The translations under genes and the position numbers were made by a program. DNA of 64,000 nucleotides from JBFGCM01 sp041581135 (GTDB lineage: Bacteria; Actinomycetota; Acidimicrobiia; Spongiisociales; UBA5794), in assembly GCA_041581135.1 (NCBI GenBank), contig JBFGCM010000005.1:11916-75915 (forward strand), written 5' to 3'. Numbering within the stretch: the stretch's first letter is position 1; each line of letters begins with the position of its first letter. Below the pieces are notes generated by a model. The model made no database searches. It was not told the DNA's origin and saw only the letters and a program-made list of their open reading frames with translations. Positions 16,043-25,263 of the stretch are shown here, one piece after another.

Positions 16043-16921
16043 ATGGCAACGCCTACCCAGGAGAAGGACGCGATCAGCCCACCCGGGCCCCGCCGCGGCG
16101 GTCGCCGGCTCATGGCACTCGGAGCCGTGATCGCGGTGATCCTCGCCGCCGGCCTCTTCTGGTACTTCAACCGCACCGTCCCCGAAGAGGTGAGTCTCGA
16201 GGATGCGGTGGCGGCGGTGACCGATGACACCACCGTCGACGGCGATACCGAGACCCTGCCGCCGACCACGACCACGCCGGCGACGACGCAAGCACCTGCG
16301 ACCACCGAAGCCCCACCGGCCACCGATGCCCCCCCGGCCTCCGAGGGTGGTGGATCCGCCGCCGTCAGCCTCGATGGGACGTGGCAGGTCGACACGTCGA
16401 TCGGCGAGTTCAACTTCGAGGCGGCGACGTCGTCGTTCGCCGGCTTCCGCGTCGAAGAGGAGCTGTCGAGTATCGGTTCGGCCACCGCAGTGGGACGTAC
16501 GCCAAACGTGTCCGGCACCCTGGAGTTGGAAGGCTCGGACATCCTGTCGGTGATCGTGGAAGCGGACCTGACCGGCATCGTCACCAACGACTCGCGTCGT
16601 GACAGCCGGGTCCAGTCTGCGCTCAACACATCTGAGTTCCCGGTCGCCACGTTCACGCTGACCGAGCCCATTGCTCTGGGATCTGTGCCGGCGGAAGGCG
16701 AGCCGGTCACGGTGACCGCGATCGGTGAGCTGACGATCAACGGCATCACCCAGCCTGTGGAGTTCCCACTGGAGGCACAGCTCACCAGCGGACTCATCGT
16801 GGTGGTCGGCGCGCTGAACATCACGTTCGCCGATTTCGATGTGACCGTTCCCTCGGCTCCGATCGTGCTCAGCGCCGAGGACAACGGGATCCTGGAGATC
16901 CAGCTCTTCTTTGCGATGTGA
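16043..16921 (+). CDS. Membrane-anchored YceI-family protein
   Basis: The product has 292 residues. After a short cytoplasmic end with a GPRRGGRR stretch there is one membrane span (about 24-42, LMALGAVIAVILAAGLFWYF). A Thr/Pro/Ala-rich linker follows (about 72-108), then a YceI-like lipocalin domain to the end, with WQVDTSIGEFNF, ALNTSEFPVATFTLTEPI and ELTINGITQPVEFPL typical of the family. YceI domains bind lipids such as polyisoprenoids; here the domain would sit outside the membrane. The ATG at 16043 is preceded by GAGGAG. The 18-mer regulatory candidate lies just upstream, so envelope-stress control is possible. Confidence 0.85.
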   Translation: MATPTQEKDAISPPGPRRGGRRLMALGAVIAVILAAGLFWYFNRTVPEEVSLEDAVAAVTDDTTVDGDTETLPPTTTTPATTQAPATTEAPPATDAPPASEGGGSAAVSLDGTWQVDTSIGEFNFEAATSSFAGFRVEEELSSIGSATAVGRTPNVSGTLELEGSDILSVIVEADLTGIVTNDSRRDSRVQSALNTSEFPVATFTLTEPIALGSVPAEGEPVTVTAIGELTINGITQPVEFPLEAQLTSGLIVVVGALNITFADFDVTVPSAPIVLSAEDNGILEIQLFFAM

Positions 16922-17023
16922 CCGATGCCCACCACGGCGGCCCGGGGCTAGATTGCGATGCGTGGTCGATCAGGGGGATCGCCGATCGTCGACATCCTGT
17001 AGCCGAGCGAAAGGCAGGACATC

Positions 17024-17395
17024 GTGAAGTATGCGCTCCTCATCTATGGCGACGAGAGCGAAGCGCCGGCGCCGGATTCTCCGGAGGCCATGGCGGTGAT
17101 GAAGTCGTACTACGACTTCACGAATGCGATCAACGAACAGGGCATCAACCGCGGCGGCGAGGCGCTGGACTCCGTGCAGACCGCAACGTGTGTCAGAGTT
17201 CGTGACGGCCAGACGATGACCACCGATGGCCCCTATGCAGAGACGAAGGAGCAGCTGGGCGGTTTCTACCTGATCGATGTCGACGACCTCGATGCTGCCC
17301 TCGAGGTAGCGGCGCGCCTGCCCGGATCCCACCACGGCACGGTGGAAGTGCGTCCGGTGTGGGAGGTTCCCGAGAACATGCCGGAAGGCGGTTAG
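17024..17395 (+). CDS. YCII/DGPF-domain protein
   Basis: This 123-residue protein matches the YCII-related DGPF family: MKYALLIYGDE at the start, TTDGPYAETKEQLGGFYLIDVDD in the middle and VEVRPVWE near the end. The DGPY element is the family signature. The start is GTG 17024, after AAGGCAGG. Ten bases downstream begins an ECF42-type sigma factor gene. Pairing of DGPF proteins with ECF42 factors is a well-known actinobacterial arrangement, and DGPF proteins are usual targets of those factors. Their biochemical function is not settled. Confidence 0.85.
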   Translation: MKYALLIYGDESEAPAPDSPEAMAVMKSYYDFTNAINEQGINRGGEALDSVQTATCVRVRDGQTMTTDGPYAETKEQLGGFYLIDVDDLDAALEVAARLPGSHHGTVEVRPVWEVPENMPEGG

Positions 17396-17405
17396 CCGGC
17401 CGGAC

Positions 17406-18635
17406 ATGGATGCGCGGAAGGCCGTCGACGATGTCTTCCGGGCGGAGTACGGCCGCGTGCTCGCCACCCTCATCCGCCAGGTCGGTGACTTCGAGCTCGC
17501 GGAGGATGCGGTGCAGGACGCCCTGGCCGCGGCCCTCAGACACTGGAGCCGCGGGATTCCGCAGAACCCGGGGGCGTGGATCACCACCACGGCACGGCGC
17601 AAGGCCATCGACCGGCTGCGGCGCGATGCCAACTACGCCCACAAGCTCGAGGCGTTGCAGTACCTGGTGCGCCTACAGAAGGACGACGACGTGGAGCTGA
17701 GCGAGAGCGCCATCGGCGACGATCAGCTCAAGCTCATCTTCATGTGTTGTCATCCGGCTCTGGCTCCGGAGGTCCGGGTGGCGCTGACGCTGCGTACGCT
17801 GGGTGGGTTGACGACTCCGGAGATCGCCAAGGCGTTCCTCACGAGCGAGTCCACGATGGCCCAGCGCATCGTGCGGGCCAAACGCAAGATCAAGAGCGCC
17901 GGGATTCCCTACGTGGTGCCGGACGACCGGCAGCTCCCCGAGCGGCTGGGCGCAGTGTTGGCGGTGATCTACCTGATCTTCAACGAAGGCTATCGGGCCT
18001 CGTATGGCGACGAGGTCGTGCGGGAGGATCTCGCCGCCGAGGCCATCCGGTTGGGCCGGCTGGTGTGCCACCTGATGCCCAACGAGCCCGAGGCCGTCGG
18101 TCTGCTGGCGCTGATGATCTTGCATCACGCCAGGCGCGAGGCACGCAGCGGGGCTGACGGGTCGCTGGTGCTCCTGCCCGATCAGGATCGGTCCCTGTGG
18201 GACCGGAGGGCCATCGCCGAGGGAGCGGCGCTGGTGTCACGGGCCATGGAGATGGGCGACCGCGGCCCGTACCAGGTGCAGGCGGCGATCGCCGCCATCC
18301 ACGCCGAGGCGCAAGCCGCGGAGCACACGGATTGGCGCGAGATCACCGCCCTCTACGCCGAGCTGCAACTGATGATGCCGACGCCGGTGGTGGCGCTGAA
18401 CCGGGCGGTGGCCGTGGCCATGGCGCGAGGTCCCGAGGCGGGGTTGCAGATCATGGCCGAGCTGGCGGACGATCTCGACGGGTACCACCTCTTTCACTCG
18501 GCTCGAGCCGATCTCTTCCGCCGGCTGGGCCGGGTCGAAGATGCACTCGCCTGCTATCGGCGCGCCATCGAACTGGCCGGCAACGAGGCGGAGCGAGCCT
18601 TTCTGGCCTCCAGGGTCCGCGAGCTGAGCGAATGA
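17406..18635 (+). CDS. ECF42-type RNA polymerase sigma factor with C-terminal extension
   Basis: This 409-residue sigma factor has region 2 near residues 5-75 (RQVGDFELAEDAVQDALAAA, PGAWITTTARRKAIDRLRRD) and region 4 near 110-165 (ALTLRTLGGLTTPEIAKAFL, MAQRIVRAKRKIK). It has a long C-terminal helical extension with the VIYLIFNEGY motif and TPR-like repeats (ALNRAVAVAMARGPEAGLQI, HSARADLFRRLGRVEDALACYRRA). This layout, and the adjacent DGPF gene, are typical of ECF42 factors. No anti-sigma gene follows; the C-terminal extension is thought to act in regulation in this group. It probably controls the DGPF gene just upstream. Confidence 0.88.
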   Translation: MDARKAVDDVFRAEYGRVLATLIRQVGDFELAEDAVQDALAAALRHWSRGIPQNPGAWITTTARRKAIDRLRRDANYAHKLEALQYLVRLQKDDDVELSESAIGDDQLKLIFMCCHPALAPEVRVALTLRTLGGLTTPEIAKAFLTSESTMAQRIVRAKRKIKSAGIPYVVPDDRQLPERLGAVLAVIYLIFNEGYRASYGDEVVREDLAAEAIRLGRLVCHLMPNEPEAVGLLALMILHHARREARSGADGSLVLLPDQDRSLWDRRAIAEGAALVSRAMEMGDRGPYQVQAAIAAIHAEAQAAEHTDWREITALYAELQLMMPTPVVALNRAVAVAMARGPEAGLQIMAELADDLDGYHLFHSARADLFRRLGRVEDALACYRRAIELAGNEAERAFLASRVRELSE

Positions 18636-18711
18636 TCGGGTGTCGATGCGGCGGCGACTGATTCGTCGCGAGAGTGTTGCGGCAGCAGGAGCCGCGCGAG
18701 AGGAGGAGCGA

Positions 18712-19065
18712 ATGGGCAATCCGATCATCTGGTGGGAGGTCAACGGTCGTGACGGCGCGGCGTTGCGGGAGTTCTATGGCAACGCGTTCGACTGGAGCTT
18801 CGACACCGACAACCCGATGAACTACGGCGTCGTCGACACCGCCGAAGGCCAGGTCGGAGGAGGCGTGGGGCAGACGCCGGACGGCTCCGACGGCTTCGCC
18901 ACCTTCTACGTGGGAACCGACAACGTGGCAGCGCACCTCGACAAGATCGCCGGTCTCGGGGGCACGATGGTGATGCCGTCGACGACGGTCATGGAGGGTG
19001 TCACCATCGGCCTGTTCGCCGATCCCGAGGGACACGTCATCGGGCTGCTGGAGACCACCGGGTAG
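18712..19065 (+). CDS. VOC-superfamily (glyoxalase-like) protein
   Basis: The product of 117 residues reads as a single glyoxalase/bleomycin-resistance (VOC) module of paired beta-alpha-beta-beta-beta units: WWEVNGRDGAALREFYGNAFDW at the start and GLFADPEGHVIGLLE at the end. The ATG at 18712 follows AGGAGGAG at 18701-18708. It lies 76 bases after the sigma factor gene and may be in the same transcript or in the ECF42 regulon. VOC proteins of this small type include dioxygenases, isomerases and binding proteins, so no reaction can be named. Confidence 0.75.
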   Translation: MGNPIIWWEVNGRDGAALREFYGNAFDWSFDTDNPMNYGVVDTAEGQVGGGVGQTPDGSDGFATFYVGTDNVAAHLDKIAGLGGTMVMPSTTVMEGVTIGLFADPEGHVIGLLETTG

Positions 19066-19116
19066 GACATCGCACCGGGTGCTTCCTCGATGCGTCCAGG
19101 GAGCACACCCGTGCCG

Positions 19117-21351
19117 TCAGGCCGGCTCGACGGTAACCGGTATCCCGTTCAGCACCGCCGTACCCGACAGTGGATCGACCGCCTCGTGATCGGCGAGGCG
19201 GTTCGAGTTGACGCCTGGTCGTTGTGCCGCCACCGCCATCTGCATGCCTTCGAGATCGTGGCCCCAGCCGTGGGGGAGGCTGACGACTCCGGGCATGACG
19301 TCTGCGGTCACTTCCACGGGAGCCTCCACCGACCCCACACGAGAGGTCACTCGGGCCTGCTCGCCGTCGGCGATCTTCAGGCGCCCGGCGTCGTCGGGAT
19401 GCACCTGGAGCGTGCACCGCTCCTTGCCCTTCACCAACACCTCGAGGTTGTGCATCCACGAGTTGTTCGATCGCAGCTGTCGCCGACCCACCAGGGTCAT
19501 CGAACCGTTGCCGGTACGACCCAAGGCATCTGCCAAGCGGGCGAACTCGCCCCGTAGTGGCTCGGGGGCGAGCTCGATGGTGCCTGAGGGTGTGGTGAGG
19601 ATCTCGGGCAGCGCCGGCGTCAAAGGGCCCAGATCGATGCCGTGCGGATGCGCTTCGAGCTTGGCGAGGCTCAAGCCGTCCGGGTCGGCGCCGAAGCCCT
19701 CTCCGTAGGGGCCGGTGCGGAGCTTGAAGTCGAGCCATCGCTCCGGTCCGGTGGCCGGCTCCAGTGCCGCCATGACCTCGTCCACCGACCGGCCCTCGAT
19801 CGCCGAACCGGAGCGGCCGGTCTCCCGCTCGATGTCCATGCGAATGAGCTGGTCGTCGACGACTGCCGGTTCCACGGTGGGCCCGTAGCCCATCACGATG
19901 GCGCCGAGCTTGGCGAGGATCTGCCACTCGTCCATCGCCTCGGACGGCATCGGCAGCACCGGCGGCGAGTAGTTGGCGACGTTGTGCACCGAGAGGTTGT
20001 AGAAGGCGAAGTCGTAGTGGCCGCGGGTCAGCGGTGTCGGCGGCGGCAGGATGACGTCGGCGTGCCGGGTGGTCTCGTTGCGGTAGAGATCCACCGACAC
20101 CATGAACTCGAGTCCGGCCATCGCCTCATCGAGCCGGCCGGTGTTCGGTGTGCTGGACACCGGGTTGCCGGCCACGGTGACCATGGCGCGGATCTGGCCG
20201 GGGCCCTCGGTCGTGATCTCGTCGGCGAGCGTGGCGGCCGGCAGCTCCCCCCACACCTCGGGCAGCTCCCGCACCCTGCTGGTCCATCGTCCCAGCTGGA
20301 ACCCTCGGCCCCCCGGCCCCGAGCGCCGGCGGCTGTGGGCGGCGAGGGGGAGCATGGCGCCGCCGGGACGGTCGAGGTTGCCGGTGAGCACGTTGAGGAC
20401 GTCCACCGCCCAGCTGCCCACCGTGCCGAACTCAACGGTGGTGGTCCCCATGCGGCCGTACACCACGGCGGTGGGTGCCGCCGCCAGCTCGGCGGTGATG
20501 CGACGCGTGGTGGTGGCGGGAATGCCGGTGATGCCGGCTACCGCTTCGGGTGTGTAGGGGTCGGCGGTGAGCGCCACGTCGTCGAGGCCCGAGATCGCAC
20601 CGTCCAGGTGGCCCAGTGACACCAGCCCCTCGGCGAACAGCTCGTTGATGATCGCCATGAGCCACAGTGCGTCGGTGCCGGGTCGGATGAAGAGGTGCTC
20701 GTCGGCCTCCTGGGCGGTGCGGGAGCGGCGCGGGTCGACAACCACAAACCGGCCCCCGCGTTCCTGGATGGCGTGGAGCCGGCCCGGGAAGTCGGGCGCC
20801 GTGGCCAGGCTGCCATTGGACTCCCATGGGTCAGCGCCGAGCATCAGCAGGTAGTCGGTGCGGTCGAGATCCGGTACAGGAATCGATTGCGGGTGCCCGA
20901 ACAACAGTGCCGACGACACGTGCTTGGGCATCTGGTCGACGGTCGACGCCGAGAACACGTTGCGGGATCCGAGTGCTCGCGCGAACGGCTTCAGGTACAG
21001 CCCGCCGGCCATCGTGTGCACATTTGGGTTGCCGAGGAACAAACCGACTGCGTCGCGACCATGTGTTTCGATGATGGCCATCAAGCGGCGATCGACCTCG
21101 GCGAACGCCTCATCCCACGAGACGGTCTTCCAGGTGCCGTCGGCCTTCATCTGGGGGGCGCGGAGGCGGTCCGGGTCGGCCTCGAGCTGTTTCAGGGTGG
21201 AGCCCTTGGGGCAGATGAATCCGTAGCTGAACACGTCGTCGCGGTCACCGCGGATGCGGACCACCTCGTCGCCGTCCAGCGTGATCTCCAGGCCGCACGT
21301 CGCCTCGCACAGCGGGCAGGTGCGGTATGCCACTCGGCGTTCGTCGTCCAC
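19117..21351 (-). CDS. Molybdopterin-dependent oxidoreductase (DMSO reductase family)
   Basis: This 744-residue protein has the full bis-molybdopterin enzyme layout. Cys12, Cys15, Cys19 and Cys47 form a CxxCxxxC-C site for a [4Fe-4S] cluster. The molybdopterin domains follow (TVSWDEAFAEVDRRLM, LGADPWESNGSLATAPDF, VVYGRMGTTTVEFG, NVLTGNLDRPGGAMLP). A C-terminal dinucleotide-binding domain ends the protein (RSNNSWMHNLEVLVKG, VSLPHGWGHD). In the usual metal-ligand region, ASTVDQMPKHV, there is no cysteine or selenocysteine; serine or threonine is available. No twin-arginine signal is seen, so it is probably cytoplasmic. Neighbours do not name a partner subunit and the substrate is unknown. Confidence 0.88.
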   Translation of the reverse strand: MDDERRVAYRTCPLCEATCGLEITLDGDEVVRIRGDRDDVFSYGFICPKGSTLKQLEADPDRLRAPQMKADGTWKTVSWDEAFAEVDRRLMAIIETHGRDAVGLFLGNPNVHTMAGGLYLKPFARALGSRNVFSASTVDQMPKHVSSALLFGHPQSIPVPDLDRTDYLLMLGADPWESNGSLATAPDFPGRLHAIQERGGRFVVVDPRRSRTAQEADEHLFIRPGTDALWLMAIINELFAEGLVSLGHLDGAISGLDDVALTADPYTPEAVAGITGIPATTTRRITAELAAAPTAVVYGRMGTTTVEFGTVGSWAVDVLNVLTGNLDRPGGAMLPLAAHSRRRSGPGGRGFQLGRWTSRVRELPEVWGELPAATLADEITTEGPGQIRAMVTVAGNPVSSTPNTGRLDEAMAGLEFMVSVDLYRNETTRHADVILPPPTPLTRGHYDFAFYNLSVHNVANYSPPVLPMPSEAMDEWQILAKLGAIVMGYGPTVEPAVVDDQLIRMDIERETGRSGSAIEGRSVDEVMAALEPATGPERWLDFKLRTGPYGEGFGADPDGLSLAKLEAHPHGIDLGPLTPALPEILTTPSGTIELAPEPLRGEFARLADALGRTGNGSMTLVGRRQLRSNNSWMHNLEVLVKGKERCTLQVHPDDAGRLKIADGEQARVTSRVGSVEAPVEVTADVMPGVVSLPHGWGHDLEGMQMAVAAQRPGVNSNRLADHEAVDPLSGTAVLNGIPVTVEPA

Positions 21352-21398
21352 GGCGGACCTCCTCTGTCGAGAGCGTACCGCCGGGTGGTCGGATGCGC

Positions 21399-22013
21399 TC
21401 AGCCGGTGCAGTCAGGTGGTGGAGTTGCCCATGGAAACTCCACGTCCAGCACCGGATCCACGTGGTAGCCGGGCCCGCCGATGTAGAGCACCGCAGCGTC
21501 CCCGTGGGTGTACCGATGGGGCACTACCCGGCCGGCGAGCTCTGCAGGGACCGAGAAGCTCGTCGGCAGCCAGACCGCGGCGGCGACCAGCGGCGCGTCG
21601 TCGATCCGCTCCCGAGCCTCGATGCGTTGCCGCCACAGGATGTCGCTTTGGCCGCCGTCGGTGGGAGGTGGTCCCAACTCACCCACCCGGTCGGGAATGG
21701 ACTCGGCGCCGAGGTAGGCAAACCGTGACGCTGGCGACTCCTCGGTGAACCCGAATCCGGAGGTCTCCAGGCATACCCAGTCCTCTCGCCACACCCCGTG
21801 GAGCACCCCGGGCCACTCGGCGGTGAGCGCCTGAGCCTCCTGGAGGGTCATCGGGGTGTCGAAGGACACGACGACCATGTGACAGCCTTCGGTGGCGCCC
21901 TCGACGCACTCGAGGGCGCCTGTCGACGGGGGCGCGCTCGGCGCCACTTCGGAGTCTCCGCACGCGGTCAGCAGGAGCACTGTTGCCACCAGCAAGATCG
22001 TGCTCCTCACCAC
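21399..22013 (-). CDS. Putative lipoprotein of unknown function
   Basis: The 204-residue product begins with a lipoprotein signal (MVRSTILLVATVLLLTAC) ending in a lipobox cysteine at 18. The mature part has an even pattern of short segments with two cysteines close together (ECVEGATEGCHM), another (WVCLET) and one at the end (PDCTG); disulfides are possible outside the membrane. The GTG start at 22013 follows GGAGGAA by seven bases. I recognise no domain. It lies just upstream of the molybdopterin oxidoreductase on the same strand, 47 bases away, so co-transcription is possible. Confidence 0.65.
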   Translation of the reverse strand: MVRSTILLVATVLLLTACGDSEVAPSAPPSTGALECVEGATEGCHMVVVSFDTPMTLQEAQALTAEWPGVLHGVWREDWVCLETSGFGFTEESPASRFAYLGAESIPDRVGELGPPPTDGGQSDILWRQRIEARERIDDAPLVAAAVWLPTSFSVPAELAGRVVPHRYTHGDAAVLYIGGPGYHVDPVLDVEFPWATPPPDCTG

Positions 22014-22318
22014 GGTCTGTTCCTCCGTGCTTCGCGATCATCGGCTCGCCCACCGGTGAGACGTTTCCTGAGACGGCCGGGTTCCGGGATGGCGCAGGCG
22101 GCCGGGGACCACGTCTCTGATCGCATCCTCGACTTGTACTTGGACGATACGCCGATACGGAGCGAACTCAGAGAGAGGCCGATCGATGTCGGACCTGGCG
22201 ACACGGTCTTCTTCGGGCTCCTGACGCCGATGCTGTTCCTGGCGCAGCCGTGGGCCCGACGTGGGCGGACGGCGGGCGGCTGCGCAAGTGCCCGCGGACC
22301 CGGGGGTACCCTTGGACC
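22014..22318. other. Intergenic region with one doubtful small frame
   Basis: This divergent region holds the ribosome site of the lipoprotein gene at its left end and a TACCCT box (22307-22312), six bases before the GTG of the acyl-CoA dehydrogenase gene, at its right end. A plus-strand frame from ATG 22089 to 22322 (77 codons) has a plausible middle (DRILDLYLDDTPIRSELRER), but it lacks a ribosome site and ends in low-complexity Arg/Gly sequence overlapping the next gene. I do not call it. Confidence 0.4.
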
Positions 22319-23923
22319 GTGACGCCCACTCATGACGTGTTCAACCAGGTTCCGCCCCTCGTCGATTGGAACCCCTATGTCACCAACCGCACCCTGGTGG
22401 ACGCGGTCGAGCGTGAAGGGGCGGGATGGGTGCAAGACGAAGCAGCCGAGTTCGGCGAACTGACCGGGTCGGCGGTCGTCCGCCAATGGGCCGTCCTGGC
22501 CAACCGTTATCCGCCCGAGCTGCGCACCCACGCCCCCACCGGGGAGCGCATCGACGAGGTGCACTTCCACCCCGCCTGGCACGAGCTGCTCCGCGTCTCG
22601 GTCGCCGGCGGGCTGCACGCGTCCCCATGGGCAGACGATCGACCGGGGGCCCACGTGGCCCGGGCTGCCATGTTCATGACCATCGGCCAGGCCGAGGCCG
22701 GCCACGGTTGCCCGATCTCGATGACGTACTCGGTGGTCCCTTCCTTGCGTCGCCAGCCCGAGCTTGCCGCCCTTTGGGAGCCTCGAGTGTTCGGCCGGGA
22801 GTACGACTCGCGGTCCATGCCCGCCGACGAGAAGGCGAGCGTCTTGATGGGCATGGCGATGACCGAGAAGCAAGGCGGCTCCGACGTGCGAGCCAACACC
22901 ACCCGCGCCGAACCCACTGCCGACGGCTCCTACCGCCTCACCGGCCACAAGTGGTTCTGCTCGGCACCGATGTGTGATGCCTTCCTGGTGCTGGCCCAGG
23001 CGCCGGAGGGCCTGACCTGCTTCATGGTGCCGCGGTGGACACCCGACGGACTACGTAATGGTTTCCATCTGCAGCGGCTGAAGGACAAGCTCGGCAATCG
23101 CTCGAACGCCTCCTCGGAGGTGGAGCTCGACTCGTCGTGGGCGCAACGAGTCGGAGAAGAGGGACGCGGCGTCAGCACGATCATCGAGATGGTGAGCCAC
23201 ACTCGCCTCGACTGCGTGCTGGGGTCCGCCGCCGGCATGCGCGAGGCGGTGGTGCAGGCCGCCCACCACGCCACGCACCGCGCCGCGTTCGGCAAGGCCC
23301 TCGTCGAGCAGCCGTTGATGCGTAATGTGCTCGCCGACCTCGCCCTGGAAACCGAGGCGGCCACCCTTGCGGCCATCCGGCTCGCCGGCGCATTCGATCG
23401 CCGAGAGGACGCCTTCCGCCGTATCGCCACGCCGGCGGTCAAGTACCTCGTGTGCAAGCGCCACCCGATGGTGGTGGCCGAGGCCCTCGAGTGTCTCGGC
23501 GGCAACGGCTATGTGGAGGAGTCCGATCTACCCCGCCTGTTCCGGGAATCGCCGTTGAACTCCATCTGGGAGGGCTCCGGCAACGTCCAGAGCCTCGACG
23601 TGCTGCGGGCTCTGGCGAAGGAGCCGGACACCGCTCCCGCCCTCCTCGAGGAGCTGGAGTCGGCGGCAGGGGTCGATCCCCGTTACGACGAGCACCTCGC
23701 CGGGCTGCGGACGGAGCTCGCCGCCCCCACCGAGGCGGGGGCACGGCGGTTGGCAGAGTCCATCGCCCTTGCGCTCCAGGCGTCGCTCATGATCCGGTTC
23801 GCCGCCTCCGAGCTTGCCGATGCCTTCGTGGCGAGCCGTCTCGGCGGCGATCACGGCGGCGCGTTCGGCACGCTCCCGGAAGCGGCTGTCACTGAGGCGG
23901 CGCTGGAGCGGATCCGACCCTGA
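22319..23923 (+). CDS. AidB-like acyl-CoA dehydrogenase
   Basis: This 534-residue protein belongs to the acyl-CoA dehydrogenase superfamily, in the AidB-like branch. AidB features include the N-terminal NQVPPLVDWNPY, ISMTYSVVPSLR, the MAMTEKQGGSDVRANTTRAE flavin-binding segment, GHKWFCSAPMCDAFLVLAQ, KLGNRSNASSEVEL, and the C-terminal ECLGGNGYVEESDLPRLFRE with WEGSGNVQSLDVLRAL. AidB proteins bind FAD, are induced by alkylation damage in E. coli and can bind DNA; the natural substrate is not settled. The start is GTG 22319 with a TACCCT box six bases upstream and no ribosome site, so the mRNA may be leaderless. The AlkD-like gene lies some 7 kb away and is not in the same operon. Confidence 0.88.
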   Translation: MTPTHDVFNQVPPLVDWNPYVTNRTLVDAVEREGAGWVQDEAAEFGELTGSAVVRQWAVLANRYPPELRTHAPTGERIDEVHFHPAWHELLRVSVAGGLHASPWADDRPGAHVARAAMFMTIGQAEAGHGCPISMTYSVVPSLRRQPELAALWEPRVFGREYDSRSMPADEKASVLMGMAMTEKQGGSDVRANTTRAEPTADGSYRLTGHKWFCSAPMCDAFLVLAQAPEGLTCFMVPRWTPDGLRNGFHLQRLKDKLGNRSNASSEVELDSSWAQRVGEEGRGVSTIIEMVSHTRLDCVLGSAAGMREAVVQAAHHATHRAAFGKALVEQPLMRNVLADLALETEAATLAAIRLAGAFDRREDAFRRIATPAVKYLVCKRHPMVVAEALECLGGNGYVEESDLPRLFRESPLNSIWEGSGNVQSLDVLRALAKEPDTAPALLEELESAAGVDPRYDEHLAGLRTELAAPTEAGARRLAESIALALQASLMIRFAASELADAFVASRLGGDHGGAFGTLPEAAVTEAALERIRP

Positions 23924-24030
23924 AGCTCACCCACACGAGCGCTTGCCCTCGTGGGGCGGCGCCGGGGCTACGCCCGAGCCTGCGAGAGGGCAACCGGGTA
24001 GGTTTGGGGGCAACTCAGAGGGAGGATGGT

Positions 24031-25263
24031 ATGCAACGTTTGGGATGGCTCGTGCTCGCGGTCGTGGCACTCATTGCCACGACACTCGCTGCCCCGGTAG
24101 CCGCAGGCAACGAGCAAGACACCGTTCGCTTCGCCACGTTCAACGCTTCGCTGAATCGTTTCAACGAGGGTGACCTGGCGGCCGAGCTCTCTGCTCCGGG
24201 CAGTGCCCAGCCGGCCGCAATCGCAGAGATCATCCAACGCACTCGACCAGACGTGCTCCTCATCAACGAGTTCGACTACGACGCGGGTGGCGTTGCGCTC
24301 GCCGGGTTCCAGGACAGCTACTTGTCGGTGTCTCAGGGAGGGGCGGAGCCCATCGACTATCCCTATGCGTTCGCCGCCCCCTCGAACACCGGGGTGTTCT
24401 CCGGTTTCGATCTGGACAACAGCGGCGCCGCCGGTGACTTCCTGGCCGGCGACTCGTTCGGCTTCGGGTTCTTCCCGGGACAGTTCGGTATGGCCGTGTA
24501 CTCGATGTACCCGATCGACTTCGAAGCGATTCGCACCTTCCAGCTCTTCCTGTGGAAGGACATGCCCGGCGCCTTGCTCCCGGTCGATCCGAACACCGAT
24601 GAAGCCTGGTACAGCGACGAAGAGCTCGAGGTATTCCGGCTCTCGTCCAAGAGCCACTGGGACGTACCCATCGTGATCGGCAAGAAGACCGTGCACTTCC
24701 TGGTGAGCCACCCGACACCGCCGGTGTTCGACGGCCCCGAGGATCGCAACGGCACGCGTAACCACGACGAGATCCGCTTCTGGGCCGACTACGTCAGCCC
24801 CGGCCAGAGCGGCTACATCTACGACGACAACGGCGCGCCGGGTGGGTTGGAGCCCGGCGAGCTCTTCGTGATCGCCGGGGACCAGAACTCGGACCCGTTG
24901 GACGGCGACAGCATCCCCGGTTCGGCCCAGCTCCTGCTGGACCATCCGCTCGTCAATACGAAGGTCACACCGTCGTCCGAAGGGGGTCCCGAGCAAGCGG
25001 CGCTGCAGGGCCAGAACAACGACGACCATCTCGGTGATCCGGCCTTCGACACGGCCGACTTCAGCGAAGCGCCGTTCGGCGGTCCCGGCAACCTGAGGGT
25101 CGACTACGTGCTTCCGAGGAAGACCTTGCAGATCCTCGACGCGGGGGTCTTCTGGCCGACGACCGACGATCCCAACTTCGACCTGATCGGTGGCGGTTTC
25201 CCGGTCATCAGCTCTGATCACCGCTTGGTCTGGGTGGACGTCACCGTTCCCACGGCGAAGTAA
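24031..25263 (+). CDS. Secreted endonuclease/exonuclease/phosphatase-fold protein
   Basis: This 410-residue protein begins with a Sec signal peptide (about 1-25, LGWLVLAVVALIATTLAAPVAAG). The rest fits the EEP (DNase I-like) fold: VRFATFNASL with the asparagine, PDVLLINEFDYD with the metal-binding glutamate, VHFLVSHPTPP, FVIAGDQNSDPLDGD with the catalytic Asp/Asn pair, LRVDYVLP and SSDHRLVWVDV with the terminal Asp-His. All key residues of a metal-dependent phosphodiester hydrolase are present. The ATG at 24031 is preceded by a GGGAGG ribosome site. It should act outside the cell, as a nuclease or phosphatase; the substrate is not known. Confidence 0.85.
   Translation: MQRLGWLVLAVVALIATTLAAPVAAGNEQDTVRFATFNASLNRFNEGDLAAELSAPGSAQPAAIAEIIQRTRPDVLLINEFDYDAGGVALAGFQDSYLSVSQGGAEPIDYPYAFAAPSNTGVFSGFDLDNSGAAGDFLAGDSFGFGFFPGQFGMAVYSMYPIDFEAIRTFQLFLWKDMPGALLPVDPNTDEAWYSDEELEVFRLSSKSHWDVPIVIGKKTVHFLVSHPTPPVFDGPEDRNGTRNHDEIRFWADYVSPGQSGYIYDDNGAPGGLEPGELFVIAGDQNSDPLDGDSIPGSAQLLLDHPLVNTKVTPSSEGGPEQAALQGQNNDDHLGDPAFDTADFSEAPFGGPGNLRVDYVLPRKTLQILDAGVFWPTTDDPNFDLIGGGFPVISSDHRLVWVDVTVPTAK

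Noticed and set aside
22089..22322. Possible 77-codon gene upstream of the acyl-CoA dehydrogenase
   Set aside because: The middle looks protein-like, but there is no ribosome site, the end is Arg/Gly-rich and it overlaps the promoter and start of the next gene.
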